DNA from: Streptococcaceae bacterium AF54-32pH5A
Lineage (GTDB): Bacteria; Bacillota; Bacilli; Lactobacillales; Streptococcaceae
Length of the DNA stretch: 64,000 bases
Direction of reading: 5' to 3'
Assembly (NCBI GenBank): GCA_027682205.1
Contig: JAQDAD010000001.1
Coordinates: 310,001-374,000 of the forward strand
Shown: positions 8,387 to 17,699 of the stretch, piece after piece
Numbering within the stretch: position 1 is the stretch's first letter
Layout: every line of letters starts with the position of its first letter
Program-made: the position numbers and the translations under genes
Notes under the pieces: model-generated
The model's input: only the letters and a program-made list of their open reading frames with translations
Databases searched by the model: none
Told to the model about the DNA's origin: nothing

Positions 8387-9575
8387 TATAGCCTCCTTTC
8401 TCTACTCCACCAAAGCAGGCAAAAAGACCGCTACCGATGTGGGTTACATACTCATTCATCTTGTCTGTAGCTCCGAGGTTGGTTTGAACCTTGACAAAAT
8501 GATCTGGATCCTTTTGGAAAGAGATAAAGAGTAAACCAGTGTCAAATTGTCCAGTCTTATCATCAATGCCATCCGAGTATGAATAAGATCGTCGTAAGAG
8601 TGGTTTCTCTACCTCTTTGGCTAATCGAACATGCGAATCATCTGGTAAAAGACTCAAATCCACTTCATCAAACTCATTCTTCTTACCAAAGGGAGCACCA
8701 CTTTCCTTGTAGCGACCAAAGGTATTTTCTTGCTCTTCAAGATTGGTTCGATCCCAAGTATCGAGAAACATCTGGATGCGACGAACGGCCATATAGGATC
8801 CATTTTCCATCCAGTCCTTGCTGTCAGCCCAGACGACACGATCAAAATCCTTTTCTTTGGTCACATTAGCAGTTCCATCCTTGAAACCAAAAAGATTGCG
8901 TGGTGTCTCCATACGATCTCCGATAGCAGCAAATCCAGATTGGCTCCAACGAAGGGTCACCGCATTTCTCCCTTTACGGATAAGGTTTCGAATAGCATGA
9001 AAAGCAACTTGCTCGTCATCTGCACAAGCTTGGATAACAATATCTCCCCCAGTATATTTTTCACGTAGCTGCTCTTTGGGGAAGGGGGGTAAATCCTTAA
9101 AAAGTTTAGGACGTATTTGCTCTAATTTCATCTTTTTCAGGAAACTAGCAGACACACCAAAAGTCAGCGTTAAACGATGAGGATTTAACCCCACGGTTTC
9201 TCCAGTGTCACTAGGAGGTAAGAGGGCATTCTGACCATCTTTTTTGACCAATTCTCCTTCTACCAACTTGCTACTATAATCTGTCCAATCCTTGAATAGT
9301 TGGATAATCTTATCTTTATCTGTCGTATGCAAATCTAGGACAACAAAATAAATATTCTTCTGCATAGGGGTCGTGATACCCGCTTGGTGTTTCCCATAAA
9401 AGTCGATCTTTTCATTACCGTACGAGATTTTTTCCTGTTTGTCTAACCTAGGTGCTAAAAAAGCGGAGGCACCGGAGAGACCGAGTGCTAGCCCAGCACC
9501 TCCAATACCCGCTTTTTTTAGAAATTCTCGACGGTCCATTTTTTTCTCAAAAAAATTTTCGTCTTTCTTAGTCAT
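8361..9575 (-). CDS. efeB: Tat-exported DyP-type haem peroxidase EfeB
   Basis: Dye-decolorising peroxidase of 404 residues, the secreted haem enzyme of the EfeUOB iron system. It is thought to oxidise Fe(II) or release iron from haem at the cell surface. The N-terminus has a textbook twin-arginine signal, MDRREFLKKAG (Arg15-Arg16), followed by a hydrophobic stretch ending ASAFLAP. The DyP motif GXXDG is GFKDG at 230-234. It lies six bases after efeO and overlaps efeU. It is the only Tat substrate visible in the window. Confidence 0.94.
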   Translation of the reverse strand: MTKKDENFFEKKMDRREFLKKAGIGGAGLALGLSGASAFLAPRLDKQEKISYGNEKIDFYGKHQAGITTPMQKNIYFVVLDLHTTDKDKIIQLFKDWTDYSSKLVEGELVKKDGQNALLPPSDTGETVGLNPHRLTLTFGVSASFLKKMKLEQIRPKLFKDLPPFPKEQLREKYTGGDIVIQACADDEQVAFHAIRNLIRKGRNAVTLRWSQSGFAAIGDRMETPRNLFGFKDGTANVTKEKDFDRVVWADSKDWMENGSYMAVRRIQMFLDTWDRTNLEEQENTFGRYKESGAPFGKKNEFDEVDLSLLPDDSHVRLAKEVEKPLLRRSYSYSDGIDDKTGQFDTGLLFISFQKDPDHFVKVQTNLGATDKMNEYVTHIGSGLFACFGGVEKGGYIGQKLLED

Positions 9576-9580
9576 ACTGC

Positions 9581-10453
9581 CTATTCTCCATCAAGAAATT
9601 TGCCCATTTGTGATAGAGGTTCACCAAGTTTTGTCACGGCTTCAGCCAATTCTTTGGTGTCTTCTTTTGTTAAATCTGTATAGAGTTTGTAGTGTTCCTT
9701 GTCTGTCATATGTTTGTCCAACAAGCTATTAACAGATTTGAAATCAGCTTCTAATTCTTTAACTAAATCAGCATCTGATTTTTCTAGTAAAGGTTTAAAG
9801 AGTTGGAATATCTTTTCTGCTCCCTCGATATTAGCGCGGAAGTCGTACAAATCTGTATGAGAGTAGATTTCCTCTTCACCAGTAATCTTACTTGTTGCTA
9901 CTTCATTGAGCAAGTCAACTGCCCCTGTCAACATAATCTTGTGATCTACTTCAACAGTCGCTACCTTAGCCTTCAACTCTTTGATATCGTTGATAAGCTG
10001 ATCACCATAACTTTCTGTCCCCTTAGTTGTGTTTTCTTCCCAGAGGATACGCTCGATACGGTGGAAACCAGACCAACCTTCCTCAGTCTTGTTTTCATCA
10101 ACATAGTCTGCTAGACGAAAGTCAATCTTAACATCTGACTCACCAAAACTCTCAGCGATTGGCTCGGAGCGTTCGTAAGCCATACGAACAAGTGGATAAG
10201 CCTTCTTGGCTTCCTCCAATTTTCCGTCTTTCAAAAGCTGGACAAAGCCTTCTGTATCCGTTAACAATTTATCAATTTGTCCTTGAACAAAGGTTTTATA
10301 ATCAGAGGTTGCCTGATTAAGCAATTTTTGTTTGTCATCTGACAAGGCTGTCACCTTAGATGAATCACTCGTGTTGCTTGGCTTGGTTTGATTATTGGCA
10401 CAAGCTGTCAATAGCAAAGCAGAAGATAAAAGGACGAAACCTAGTTTTTTCAT
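9581..10453 (-). CDS. efeO: Iron-binding lipoprotein EfeO/EfeM (imelysin-like M75 domain)
   Basis: Surface lipoprotein of 290 residues that probably collects iron for EfeU. The signal peptide ends in the lipobox LLTAC (cysteine 18), followed by a Ser/Thr/Asn linker and the helical imelysin-like domain. GWSGFHRIERILWEE corresponds to the HxxE metal-site region. It lacks the N-terminal cupredoxin domain of E. coli EfeO, so it is of the shorter EfeM type. It is first in the operon and has its own promoter at 10500-10528. Confidence 0.92.
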   Translation of the reverse strand: MKKLGFVLLSSALLLTACANNQTKPSNTSDSSKVTALSDDKQKLLNQATSDYKTFVQGQIDKLLTDTEGFVQLLKDGKLEEAKKAYPLVRMAYERSEPIAESFGESDVKIDFRLADYVDENKTEEGWSGFHRIERILWEENTTKGTESYGDQLINDIKELKAKVATVEVDHKIMLTGAVDLLNEVATSKITGEEEIYSHTDLYDFRANIEGAEKIFQLFKPLLEKSDADLVKELEADFKSVNSLLDKHMTDKEHYKLYTDLTKEDTKELAEAVTKLGEPLSQMGKFLDGE

Positions 10454-10499
10454 TATTTACTCCTATTGGTTCAGGAAGCCTGAATTTATTTTTCGTTCC

Positions 10500-10528
10500 A
10501 TTATAACATGTCTTCACTCATTTTTCAA
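10500..10528 (-). promoter_or_regulatory. Promoter of the efeOBU-tatCA operon
   Basis: Minus strand TTGAAA (10528-10523), 17-base spacer, TATAAT (10505-10500), about 47 bases before the efeO start. No clear Fur or PerR box could be identified by eye. Confidence 0.75.
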
Positions 10529-10639
10529 TAAATTGTCAGAAAATTTAATATTTGAGACTTTAAAGTAGCCTTTTTTGGTAAAGTCAAAAAGGGTTTAAAG
10601 ATTAGAATTGTAGAACTTTTTTCAGATAGTTTAAAAAGT

Positions 10640-10668
10640 TTGTATTCCCCTACTCTTTTCTCTATAAT
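10640..10668 (+). promoter_or_regulatory. Promoter of the VIT-family gene
   Basis: TTGTAT (10640-10645), 17-base spacer, TATAAT (10663-10668), directly followed by the ribosome site GAAAGGAG and the gene start at 10688. The untranslated leader is very short, around 12-15 bases. Confidence 0.7.
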
Positions 10669-10687
10669 GGAGTGAAAGGAGATGACT

Positions 10688-11383
10688 ATGACAGAAAGAA
10701 AACATGAAATTGATACAAACTTTGCAGGCCGACTCAATATCCTGCGCGCGGGTGTTCTCGGTGCCAATGATGGAATTATTTCCATCGCTGGGGTGGTTAT
10801 CGGAGTTGCCAGTGCGACAAGCAATATCTGGATAATCTTTTTATCTGGACTAGCCGCTATCCTCGCTGGTGCTTTTTCAATGGCCGGTGGCGAATATGTC
10901 TCTGTATCCACTCAGAAAGACACGGAAGAAGCCGCTGTTGCCAGAGAACAGTTGCTCTTGGATAAAGACATCGAATCAGCAAAACAATCCCTCTACGCTG
11001 CTTACCTACAAAATGGTGAGTGTGAAACGTCCGCCCAACTCTTGACCAACAAAGCCTTTTTAAAAAATCCCCCCAAAGCCTTGGTCGAAGAGAAGTATGG
11101 AATCGAGTACGAAGAGTTTACCAACCCTTGGCATGCTGCTATCTCTAGCTTTATCGCCTTTGTATTAGGAAGTCTTCCTCCTATGCTTTCGATTACAGTT
11201 TTTCCGAGTGACTATCGCATTCCAGCTACTGTTTTTATCGTTGCCCTTTCCCTTCTCATCACCGGCTATACCAGCGCTAAACTAGGCAAAGCTCCTACGA
11301 AAACCGCTATGATCCGTAACCTTTGTATTGGACTTCTGACTATGGGTGTAACTTATCTTTTTGGACAACTCTTTAGCATTTAA
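10688..11383 (+). CDS. VIT1/CCC1-family iron/manganese transporter-like membrane protein
   Basis: Membrane protein of 231 residues of the VIT/CCC1 family, whose eukaryotic members export Fe(II) or Mn(II) into vacuoles; bacterial members probably move or detoxify these metals. The hallmark FAGRLNILRAGVLGANDGII is near the N-terminus and MAGGEYVSVSTQKD follows the first helices. I place the start at 10688: AAAGGAG is seven bases upstream, while the ATG at 10682 lies too close to it. It is divergent from the Efe operon, which fits a shared iron theme. Confidence 0.88.
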   Translation: MTERKHEIDTNFAGRLNILRAGVLGANDGIISIAGVVIGVASATSNIWIIFLSGLAAILAGAFSMAGGEYVSVSTQKDTEEAAVAREQLLLDKDIESAKQSLYAAYLQNGECETSAQLLTNKAFLKNPPKALVEEKYGIEYEEFTNPWHAAISSFIAFVLGSLPPMLSITVFPSDYRIPATVFIVALSLLITGYTSAKLGKAPTKTAMIRNLCIGLLTMGVTYLFGQLFSI

Positions 11384-11393
11384 GATAAAAGAA

Positions 11394-11425
11394 ATACCTC
11401 GATAAATATCGAGGTATCTTTTTTT
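11394..11425. terminator. Bidirectional terminator between the VIT gene and the BceB-like gene
   Basis: A perfect 10-bp stem ATACCTCGAT/ATCGAGGTAT with a 4-base loop is followed by CTTTTTTT on the plus strand. The other strand also has a T-rich tail. It serves both converging genes and its T-run overlaps the stop of the permease gene. Confidence 0.93.
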
Positions 11426-13412
11426 ACATTTGCACAATCTTGCGATAGCTTCTTGAGGTAATCATAAAGATCAAAACGTAGACGATGAGGAAGATGGCAC
11501 AAATGGAAAGTGTAACGGTCAACATCATGGTCGCATCGAGCACCCCAATGACTTTTAGGATAAGACTAAGCATATGATAGGCAAAGGCAAGGTGTAGGAA
11601 GGCAAATAGCAATGGGAGGAAGAAAACAGTTAGGACCTGTTTATTAATGGTTTGCTTGATTTGCTTTTGATCGAGACCGACTTTTTGCAAAATGATGAAG
11701 CGTTCACGGTCTTCATAGCCTTCAGAGATTTGTTTGTAGTAGATGACAAGAACTGTTCCCACCATAAAGATGATGGAGAGGAAGATACCGATAAAGAAGA
11801 CCCCACCAAAGAGAGCACTCATCTGCGCACTACTATCTGCTAGATTGCTACCATATACATAACTTCCCTCTTTATTTAGTTCTCTATTAAAGTTATTAAG
11901 GAATTTTGCATAGTCGTCGGCAAGTTTGAGCTGTTCTTCCTCGCTAGCCGTTACGTTCATACCACCGTAGTATTGATTAAAAATGGAAGAATTAGGATAC
12001 TGGTCAAGAAAGGCTTTCAAGTCAGGAACAACCAGATAGTTATAGTCCGAAGTTAGAATATTGTACTGATTTGGGACATGTTCAAGAATAAAATCTTTTT
12101 TGATTTCTTCCTTTATTGTATAGGTCTGGCCATTTAGAGTCAGTTCTTTCTGTCCTTGAAGTTCTTTGTTTTTAGTAAACAATCCAACTTCCTTTCCTGA
12201 AAGTGCAAGTTTCTGACCCGTCATATTCTCGTAATCTTTTTGGTCAAAGACCATAAAAACGGTTTTCGGTTGAACACGATTTTGACCTTTCTCAAAAATG
12301 GTTAATTTCGTACCTTCTTGGTTTGCTACACCAAAGCTACTGTATGTAAGGACTTCTTTCTTTGTAACAGTCAATCCCTTATCACTAGCATACTGGTCTA
12401 GGAGTTTATTTATGTCTTCTTTTTCAACATTCTGTCCTGTAATTCCAAAATCATGTGGATTCATGACTTTCTTGAAAATTTCAGAGCCTTTAAAGATACT
12501 CGTTGCAGCAGACATAGTCACCAAGACCATGGTTGAAAGAATAGCAATCGTTGCCAGACCAACCGCATTTTTCTTCATACGAAAAATGAGATTGGATACA
12601 GAAATCATGTTGTTAGGTTGGTAATAGTAACGCTTGTTTTTCTTCAAGATTTGTAGGAATACTGTAATCCCTGCATTGAACAAGAGGTAGGTACCAAAGA
12701 TTACCAGTAAGACCGCTACAAAGAAAATCAGCACAGCATTAAGTGGATTTTCAACGGTAACTGCTAGGAAATAGCCAGCTCCCATACTAATCAAACCTAG
12801 AATGGTTTGAAGACCTAAGAAACGTCCTTTTTTCTCACCACTGGCTTTTTCACGAGAGAGCTGAAGGGCATTCATGCGTGCAATACGAAAAGCATTGATA
12901 AAAATCAAACCCAGGAAGATAGCCCCAAAAACGATGAGAACTAGGATAAAGACAATTGGTTGGAAGGTCGAAACGAGCTCCACTTTCATTTTCATCAGCT
13001 TCAGAAGAAGGGCAAAGATTAGCTTATCAAAGAGAGCTCCTAGACCGAGACCAGCTGTCAAGGTTAAGGAACCAAAAATAAGAAGCTCCTTAAAAACCAT
13101 ACTGATCAAATGGCGCTTTTCGAGACCCAGCATACCATATACACCTAGTTCCTTGGAGCGGTTCTTCATAACAAAACTATTGGCATAGAGGACAATAATC
13201 CCAGAAGCGATGGTAACAACCACCATACCGAGAGCGAGGGTCATAGAGATAGTTTCTCCCCCTCGGATCTTGCCAATGTTAGGATTAAGTGACAATGAGT
13301 AAAAGAGATACGTGATGGTCACTGCTAAGAGAACAGCTAAAGCAAAGGGGTAGTAGAGTTTGCGGTTTTTGATTAAGTTCGAAACCGCTAACTTATTGGT
13401 CAATCGAAACAT
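11424..13412 (-). CDS. BceB-like ABC transporter permease (FtsX domains)
   Basis: Permease of 662 residues of the bacitracin/antimicrobial-peptide detoxification type. Two FtsX-like membrane domains flank a large extracellular domain (roughly residues 310-530) that senses or frees the peptide. It begins MFRLTNKLAVSNLIKNRKLYYP, the family pattern, and its length equals that of the pneumococcal homologue as I recall it. It starts two bases after the ATPase gene ends. Likely substrates are bacitracin-like or lantibiotic peptides; regulation is suggested by the operator at 14381-14402. Confidence 0.9.
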   Translation of the reverse strand: MFRLTNKLAVSNLIKNRKLYYPFALAVLLAVTITYLFYSLSLNPNIGKIRGGETISMTLALGMVVVTIASGIIVLYANSFVMKNRSKELGVYGMLGLEKRHLISMVFKELLIFGSLTLTAGLGLGALFDKLIFALLLKLMKMKVELVSTFQPIVFILVLIVFGAIFLGLIFINAFRIARMNALQLSREKASGEKKGRFLGLQTILGLISMGAGYFLAVTVENPLNAVLIFFVAVLLVIFGTYLLFNAGITVFLQILKKNKRYYYQPNNMISVSNLIFRMKKNAVGLATIAILSTMVLVTMSAATSIFKGSEIFKKVMNPHDFGITGQNVEKEDINKLLDQYASDKGLTVTKKEVLTYSSFGVANQEGTKLTIFEKGQNRVQPKTVFMVFDQKDYENMTGQKLALSGKEVGLFTKNKELQGQKELTLNGQTYTIKEEIKKDFILEHVPNQYNILTSDYNYLVVPDLKAFLDQYPNSSIFNQYYGGMNVTASEEEQLKLADDYAKFLNNFNRELNKEGSYVYGSNLADSSAQMSALFGGVFFIGIFLSIIFMVGTVLVIYYKQISEGYEDRERFIILQKVGLDQKQIKQTINKQVLTVFFLPLLFAFLHLAFAYHMLSLILKVIGVLDATMMLTVTLSICAIFLIVYVLIFMITSRSYRKIVQM

Positions 13413-13413
13413 A

Positions 13414-14172
13414 CTAATTCACCTCGCTTGCCATAACTGTCAAGGTATCAGAGATTTCTTGGAACATCTGACGTTCTGTTTTGTCTCCACGGTAGATTTG
13501 GTTGTAAAGAATACCGTCCTTGATAAAGAGAACGCGCTTGGCCCTGCTAGCTGCTGCTGTTGAGTGGGTCACCATGAGAATGGTTTGCCCACGCTCATTG
13601 ATTTCATCAAAAACATCTAGAAGAGCTGCAGATGACTTGGAGTCAAGGGCACCTGTTGGCTCATCAGCAAGGAGAATTTCAGGCTCGGTGATGATAGCGC
13701 GTGCTACTGCAACCCGCTGTTTTTGACCACCAGAGATCTCATAAGGATACTTCTCTTGCAATTGGTTGATGCCCAAATTTTCAGCTGTCACTACCAATTT
13801 CTTCATCATCTCCGTGATTGGTTTTCGTGATAATACTAGCGGAAGCAAGATATTGTCCTTAACAGACAAGGTATCTAGCAGGTTAAAGTCTTGGAAGACG
13901 AAGCCTAACTTCTCACGACGGAAGCTCGAAGCCTGAGAATTTTTAATGGTTGCTGTGTCTGTTCCGTTTAGGTATACCTGCCCGCGAGTTGGTTTGTCAA
14001 GCATAGCCAGGATGTTGAGTAGAGTAGACTTCCCTGAGCCAGACTCTCCCATGATAGCAACATAGTCACCCTTTTCCACAGTAAAGTGAATGTCTTTAAG
14101 AGCCTCTACTTGGTTACCTTGAAAACGTGTTTTGTAGATTTTTTGAACGTGTTTTACATCTAAAAGTGTCAT
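13414..14172 (-). CDS. BceA-like ABC transporter ATP-binding protein
   Basis: ATPase of 252 residues that drives the adjacent permease. Walker A is GESGSGKST, the signature is [14 protein letters not shown] and Walker B is [12 protein letters not shown], all intact. It belongs to the MacB/LolD/BceA group by sequence style. It follows a 36-residue ORF at 14186-14296 after 13 bases and is the second gene of a probable three-gene operon under the BceR-type site. No two-component system gene is in the window. Confidence 0.93.
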   Translation of the reverse strand: MTLLDVKHVQKIYKTRFQGNQVEALKDIHFTVEKGDYVAIMGESGSGKSTLLNILAMLDKPTRGQVYLNGTDTATIKNSQASSFRREKLGFVFQDFNLLDTLSVKDNILLPLVLSRKPITEMMKKLVVTAENLGINQLQEKYPYEISGGQKQRVAVARAIITEPEILLADEPTGALDSKSSAALLDVFDEINERGQTILMVTHSTAAASRAKRVLFIKDGILYNQIYRGDKTERQMFQEISDTLTVMASEVN

Positions 14173-14185
14173 GATTTTCTCCTTC

Positions 14186-14296
14186 TTAATATCCCATCAA
14201 TTGAAACTGTGCTTGCATCATAGCGCATCCTAGTTGAACACGCTCGATATCTTTTTGACTTGGTTTTCTTGTTTTCTTTTGTAAGATTCTTTTCAT
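14186..14296 (-). CDS. 36-residue small protein preceding the BceAB-like genes
   Basis: A short ORF encoding a basic peptide that begins MKRILQKKTRKPSQKDIER and ends in AQFQLMGY. AAAGGAG lies seven bases before the ATG, and the gene is placed between the operator/promoter and the ATPase gene. Function is unknown. It could be a regulatory leader or a small partner of the transporter. The strong ribosome site and position argue that it is translated. Confidence 0.7.
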   Translation of the reverse strand: MKRILQKKTRKPSQKDIERVQLGCAMMQAQFQLMGY

Positions 14297-14380
14297 GGTT
14301 TTGCTCCTTTGTTCTTTATGAGTCTAGTTTATCGCAAAAAAAGACCTCTTGCCATAACCTAACCTTACAAAAGAGACTTT

Positions 14381-14402
14381 AATCTTACATTTTTGTAAGA
14401 TT
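14381..14402 (-). promoter_or_regulatory. BceR-type operator upstream of the transporter operon
   Basis: A perfect 9-bp dyad AATCTTACA-TTTT-TGTAAGATT, whose core TTACA-N4-TGTAA matches the motif described for BceR-like response regulators (TnACA-N4-TGTAA). A second half-site, CTTACA, lies at 14364-14369. A TGcGATAAA extended -10-like element without a good -35 lies between it and the 36-residue gene, as expected for an activated promoter. Confidence 0.75.
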
Positions 14403-14445
14403 GAAAAAAATTTAGAAATTTCACTAAAAGTATTGTATCATAAAT

Positions 14446-14482
14446 GCAAAAAAAGAAGAAAACCCTTGAAGATACAAGGGTT
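14446..14482 (-). terminator. Terminator of the PspC-like gene
   Basis: Minus-strand stem AACCCTTG/CAAGGGTT with a 6-base loop, followed by TTCTTCTTTTTTT. Confidence 0.88.
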
Positions 14483-14552
14483 AAGATTCACTTCTTTTTC
14501 TAATTCCCTCGAGAAACGAAGAAATTATCTATAAACTATTTCCAAATCCGAC

Positions 14553-14825
14553 TCACCAAAACCAGCCATCATCATCATTTATTGGTTGGGCTTCTTTGAT
14601 TTTTCGTGGTCCTGTTCCGTACATTTCGGCTTCAATGTCTTCCTTGGTTGGTAGGATAGAGGCAAGGATGATGTAGATTATCACTCCGACTCCAAAATTT
14701 GCAACGGTAAAAATGGCGAAGAGAAAGCGGACTAGGGTTACATCAAGTTTCCACTTGTCTGATAGACCAGCTAAAACTCCTGACACCATGCGATTTCGTC
14801 TCAATTTATAAAATTTTGTATTCAT
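14553..14825 (-). CDS. PspC-domain membrane protein
   Basis: Small PspC-domain protein of 90 residues. It begins MNTKFYKLRRNRMVSGVLAG, the PspC signature region, followed by one or two membrane helices (FLFAIFTVANFGVGVIIYIILASILP) and a charged tail with DDDGWFW. PspC proteins in other bacteria take part in envelope-stress responses. The start is set at 14825, because AGAGGAG precedes that ATG; the longer ORF up to 14885 has no support. It lies 60 bases downstream of the sprT-like gene. Confidence 0.88.
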   Translation of the reverse strand: MNTKFYKLRRNRMVSGVLAGLSDKWKLDVTLVRFLFAIFTVANFGVGVIIYIILASILPTKEDIEAEMYGTGPRKIKEAQPINDDDGWFW

Positions 14826-14884
14826 GATTGTCTCCTCTTTCAGTATTCTTACAAAGAGTATAGCATGAATCAGAACTAAGAACA

Positions 14885-15334
14885 TCAGTCCTTAGGCCGA
14901 TTTAAGATGACGAGTTTGCCACGGCAGACGCCACAGCGATAGCGTTTGGTATCAATTCTTCGCTTGCGCTGATAACTTTGCTGGCAGGTTTGGCACTGAT
15001 AGATTAGGTAGGGGATTTGAGTTTGTGTTTTCAAAGGTGGTACAAAGCGCAGTCCATCCACCTCTTTCAAAAGTTCCTTAAAATCTCGGTCCTTGTGGCG
15101 ATACCCCTTCTTTTGAAAATAAAGGTGATAGTGACAGAGTTCATGGCGCACGATTTTGCGAAAGACTTCCAAACCTAGTTCATTATAAACCTTGGGATTA
15201 AAGTCCAAATGCCCATCCTTGGGGAAAAATCGGCCACCTGTCGTTCGCAGACGAGAATTCCACTGGGCTTGGTGTGTGAAAGGTCTACCAAAGTCTTCGA
15301 GGGAAACAGATTTAACGTACTCAGTCAGATTCAT
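14885..15334 (-). CDS. SprT-like zinc-binding protein
   Basis: Protein of 149 residues of the SprT-like family. It has the metalloprotease-like motif HELCHYH (residues 64-70) and a C-terminal zinc ribbon with CQTC and CGVC pairs. Eukaryotic Spartan relatives cleave DNA-protein crosslinks; the bacterial role is not established. The start overlaps the last 14 bases of tex, so translation is probably coupled. Confidence 0.9.
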   Translation of the reverse strand: MNLTEYVKSVSLEDFGRPFTHQAQWNSRLRTTGGRFFPKDGHLDFNPKVYNELGLEVFRKIVRHELCHYHLYFQKKGYRHKDRDFKELLKEVDGLRFVPPLKTQTQIPYLIYQCQTCQQSYQRKRRIDTKRYRCGVCRGKLVILNRPKD

Positions 15335-17450
15335 CTGGAGCTAGGAGCGACAGATTAACTTTTTCACGTTCAGTATCGATTTTCTTAACCCAAACCGTTA
15401 CCAAATCTCCGACTGACACCACTTGGCTGGGATGTTTGATAAATTTGTGGCTCATATGCGAAATATGAATCAAGCCGTCCTCGTGAATCCCGATATCAAC
15501 GAAGGCACCGAAGTCAACGACATTACGTACCACACCTTCTAGCTTCTGGCCAACCACAAGATCCTTGATATCCAGTACATCTTGACGGAGTACAGGAGCA
15601 TCAAAAGAGTCACGGAAATCACGACCTGGTTTGAGAAGGTCAGCAATGATATCTTTGAGGGTTTCTGGTCCAAGTTCTAGTTCTCGCGCCATTTCCTTGA
15701 CTGAAAGGGACTTAAGCTTATTTTGTGCTTCTTCGTTTAGGTTTTTAATATCTAAACGTTTGAAGAGTTCTTTGACAGCAGCATAGTTCTCTGGGTGAAC
15801 TCCAGTATTATCAAGAATATTGCTACTTTCAGGGATACGGAGGAAACCTGCAGCCTGCTCAAAGGCTTTGGCACCTAGACGAGGAACCTTCTTGATTTGA
15901 GCGCGTGAAGTGATTTTTCCTTCTTCCTCACGGTATTTGACGATATTTTCGGAGATGGTTTTATTTAGACCAGCGACATGAGATAGAAGAGCTGGGCTGG
16001 CTGTATTGACATTGACACCGACTTGATTGACCACAGTATCGACGACAAAATCCAGACTCTCAGACAGTTTCTTTTGGCTAACATCGTGCTGGTATTGACC
16101 GACACCGATTGACTTAGGATCGATTTTGACCAACTCTGCAAGTGGGTCTTGTAAACGACGGGCGATAGAGATAGCAGAGCGTTTTTCAACGGTTAAGTCT
16201 GGAAACTCCTGACGAGCAAGTTCACTGGCAGAGTATACAGAAGCACCACTTTCATTGACAATAACATAGCTGACTTCTGGAAACTCTTTAAGAACTTCCG
16301 CCACGAAGGCTTCACTTTCCCGACTGGCAGTTCCGTTTCCGATGGCAATAATTTCCACACCGTATTGACCAATCAGGTCGGCTAAGTCTCTCTTGGCTTC
16401 TTCAATCTGACGAGCTGAGGCTGGTTTGACAGGATAGATGACCTGAGTTGTCAGCATTTTTCCTGTCGCATCAACGACTGCTAGCTTGGCACCTGTACGA
16501 AAGGCAGGGTCAAAGCCTAGAACCACGCGCCCTTTTAGAGGAGCAACCAAGAGGAGATTGCGCAGATTGTCCGAAAAGAGTTGGATAGCCCCTTCTTCAG
16601 CCTTTTCAGTCAATTCTGTCCGAATGCGTCGCTCGATAGCAGGCAAGACTTTTTTCTTAACTGACTGTTGAACAACATCATCAATATAGGCGTTTTTTAC
16701 CTTGAAACGAGCAGCAAAGAAAGCTAGAATACGATCCGTTGCATGTTCAAAACCAACTTTCAAGATACCTAATTTTTCCCCACGGTTGAGGGCCAGGGTT
16801 CGATAGCCCTGCATGTTGCCAACTGTCTCTGAGAAATCGTAATATATCTGAAAAACTTGTTTTTCATCAAGACTTTCATCCTTGACTTGCGAAGTGATTT
16901 TAGAGTGTCTCAACACTTCCTGATAGGTCATAGCACGTAGATTGACATCTTCGGATAAGGCTTCTACCAAAATATCAACTGCTCCAGCTAAGGTTTCTTG
17001 ACCAGTCGCAAATCCTTCACAGACAAACTTCTCAGCCTCTTTCTCTAAGTCAGCTACATTCTGCAAAATCAAGCGTGCGAGAGGAAAGAGTCCAGCTTCA
17101 CGGGCAATAGTTGCCTTGGTCCGACGCTTTTCCTTGTATGGAAGGTACAGTTCTTCTACATCTGCTAGTTTTTCGGCAGCTAAGATAGCTTCTTCCAATT
17201 CCTTTGTTAGCTTTCCTTGTTCTTGAATCTTAGCCAAGACAGCTTCCTTGCGGTCATTGAGATTAGTCAGACTTTTATCCAAGTCGATAATAGCCTTAAT
17301 CGCCACTTCATCCAGACTACCAGTCATGTCCTTGCGATAACGCGCGATGAAGGGAATAGTCGCCCCTTCAGCTGTCAAACTTAGAACGGTATCGATTTGC
17401 TTTAACGTTACACCCAAATCTTGGGAGATTTTTTCATATTTTTTATCCAT
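15321..17450 (-). CDS. tex: Transcription accessory protein Tex
   Basis: RNA-binding protein Tex of 709 residues, the pneumococcal length as I recall it. It binds RNA polymerase and influences expression of stress and toxin genes. Domain order: helical N-terminal region, YqgF-like RNase H fold (about 325-450), helix-hairpin-helix region (about 490-560) and a C-terminal S1 domain (about 632-700: [21 protein letters not shown]). It is the last core gene before the accessory island; its extended -10 (TGGTATAATAG, minus strand, 17466-17455) coincides with the island edge. Confidence 0.95.
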   Translation of the reverse strand: MDKKYEKISQDLGVTLKQIDTVLSLTAEGATIPFIARYRKDMTGSLDEVAIKAIIDLDKSLTNLNDRKEAVLAKIQEQGKLTKELEEAILAAEKLADVEELYLPYKEKRRTKATIAREAGLFPLARLILQNVADLEKEAEKFVCEGFATGQETLAGAVDILVEALSEDVNLRAMTYQEVLRHSKITSQVKDESLDEKQVFQIYYDFSETVGNMQGYRTLALNRGEKLGILKVGFEHATDRILAFFAARFKVKNAYIDDVVQQSVKKKVLPAIERRIRTELTEKAEEGAIQLFSDNLRNLLLVAPLKGRVVLGFDPAFRTGAKLAVVDATGKMLTTQVIYPVKPASARQIEEAKRDLADLIGQYGVEIIAIGNGTASRESEAFVAEVLKEFPEVSYVIVNESGASVYSASELARQEFPDLTVEKRSAISIARRLQDPLAELVKIDPKSIGVGQYQHDVSQKKLSESLDFVVDTVVNQVGVNVNTASPALLSHVAGLNKTISENIVKYREEEGKITSRAQIKKVPRLGAKAFEQAAGFLRIPESSNILDNTGVHPENYAAVKELFKRLDIKNLNEEAQNKLKSLSVKEMARELELGPETLKDIIADLLKPGRDFRDSFDAPVLRQDVLDIKDLVVGQKLEGVVRNVVDFGAFVDIGIHEDGLIHISHMSHKFIKHPSQVVSVGDLVTVWVKKIDTEREKVNLSLLAPDESD

Positions 17451-17455
17451 AAAAC

Positions 17456-17465
17456 TATTATACCA
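17456..17465. repeat. Left copy of a 10-bp direct repeat at the island edge
   Basis: TATTATACCA, repeated exactly at 33980-33989, just past the large serine recombinase. It also forms the extended -10 of tex on the minus strand. It probably marks the left attachment junction of the island; by size alone it could be chance. Confidence 0.5.
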
Positions 17466-17511
17466 CAGCTCAGACAGCAGTCTAATAACTAAACGACCTC
17501 TAACCTCAATA

Positions 17512-17538
17512 AAATAGCGATTTTAAGGATCACTATTT
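17512..17538. terminator. Hairpin terminator downstream of the AAA+ ATPase gene
   Basis: Stem AAATAGcGAT/ATCaCTATTT with a 7-base loop, followed by TTCTTTTT on the plus strand and TTATTG on the minus strand. It could end the minus-strand ATPase transcript before tex. Confidence 0.6.
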
Positions 17539-17699
17539 TTCTTTTTAATTTTCGCTAAGTCCATTTGTTTAACAAGATATAATATCGGACATTATAGAAC
17601 TTAACGAAGATAACCATCAAATACAACTACAAACAAGTAACGTAATTAGCCAAAGTTTTAAATAGCTAATCTTTTATCTGGAGAGAAATTTATATATTT

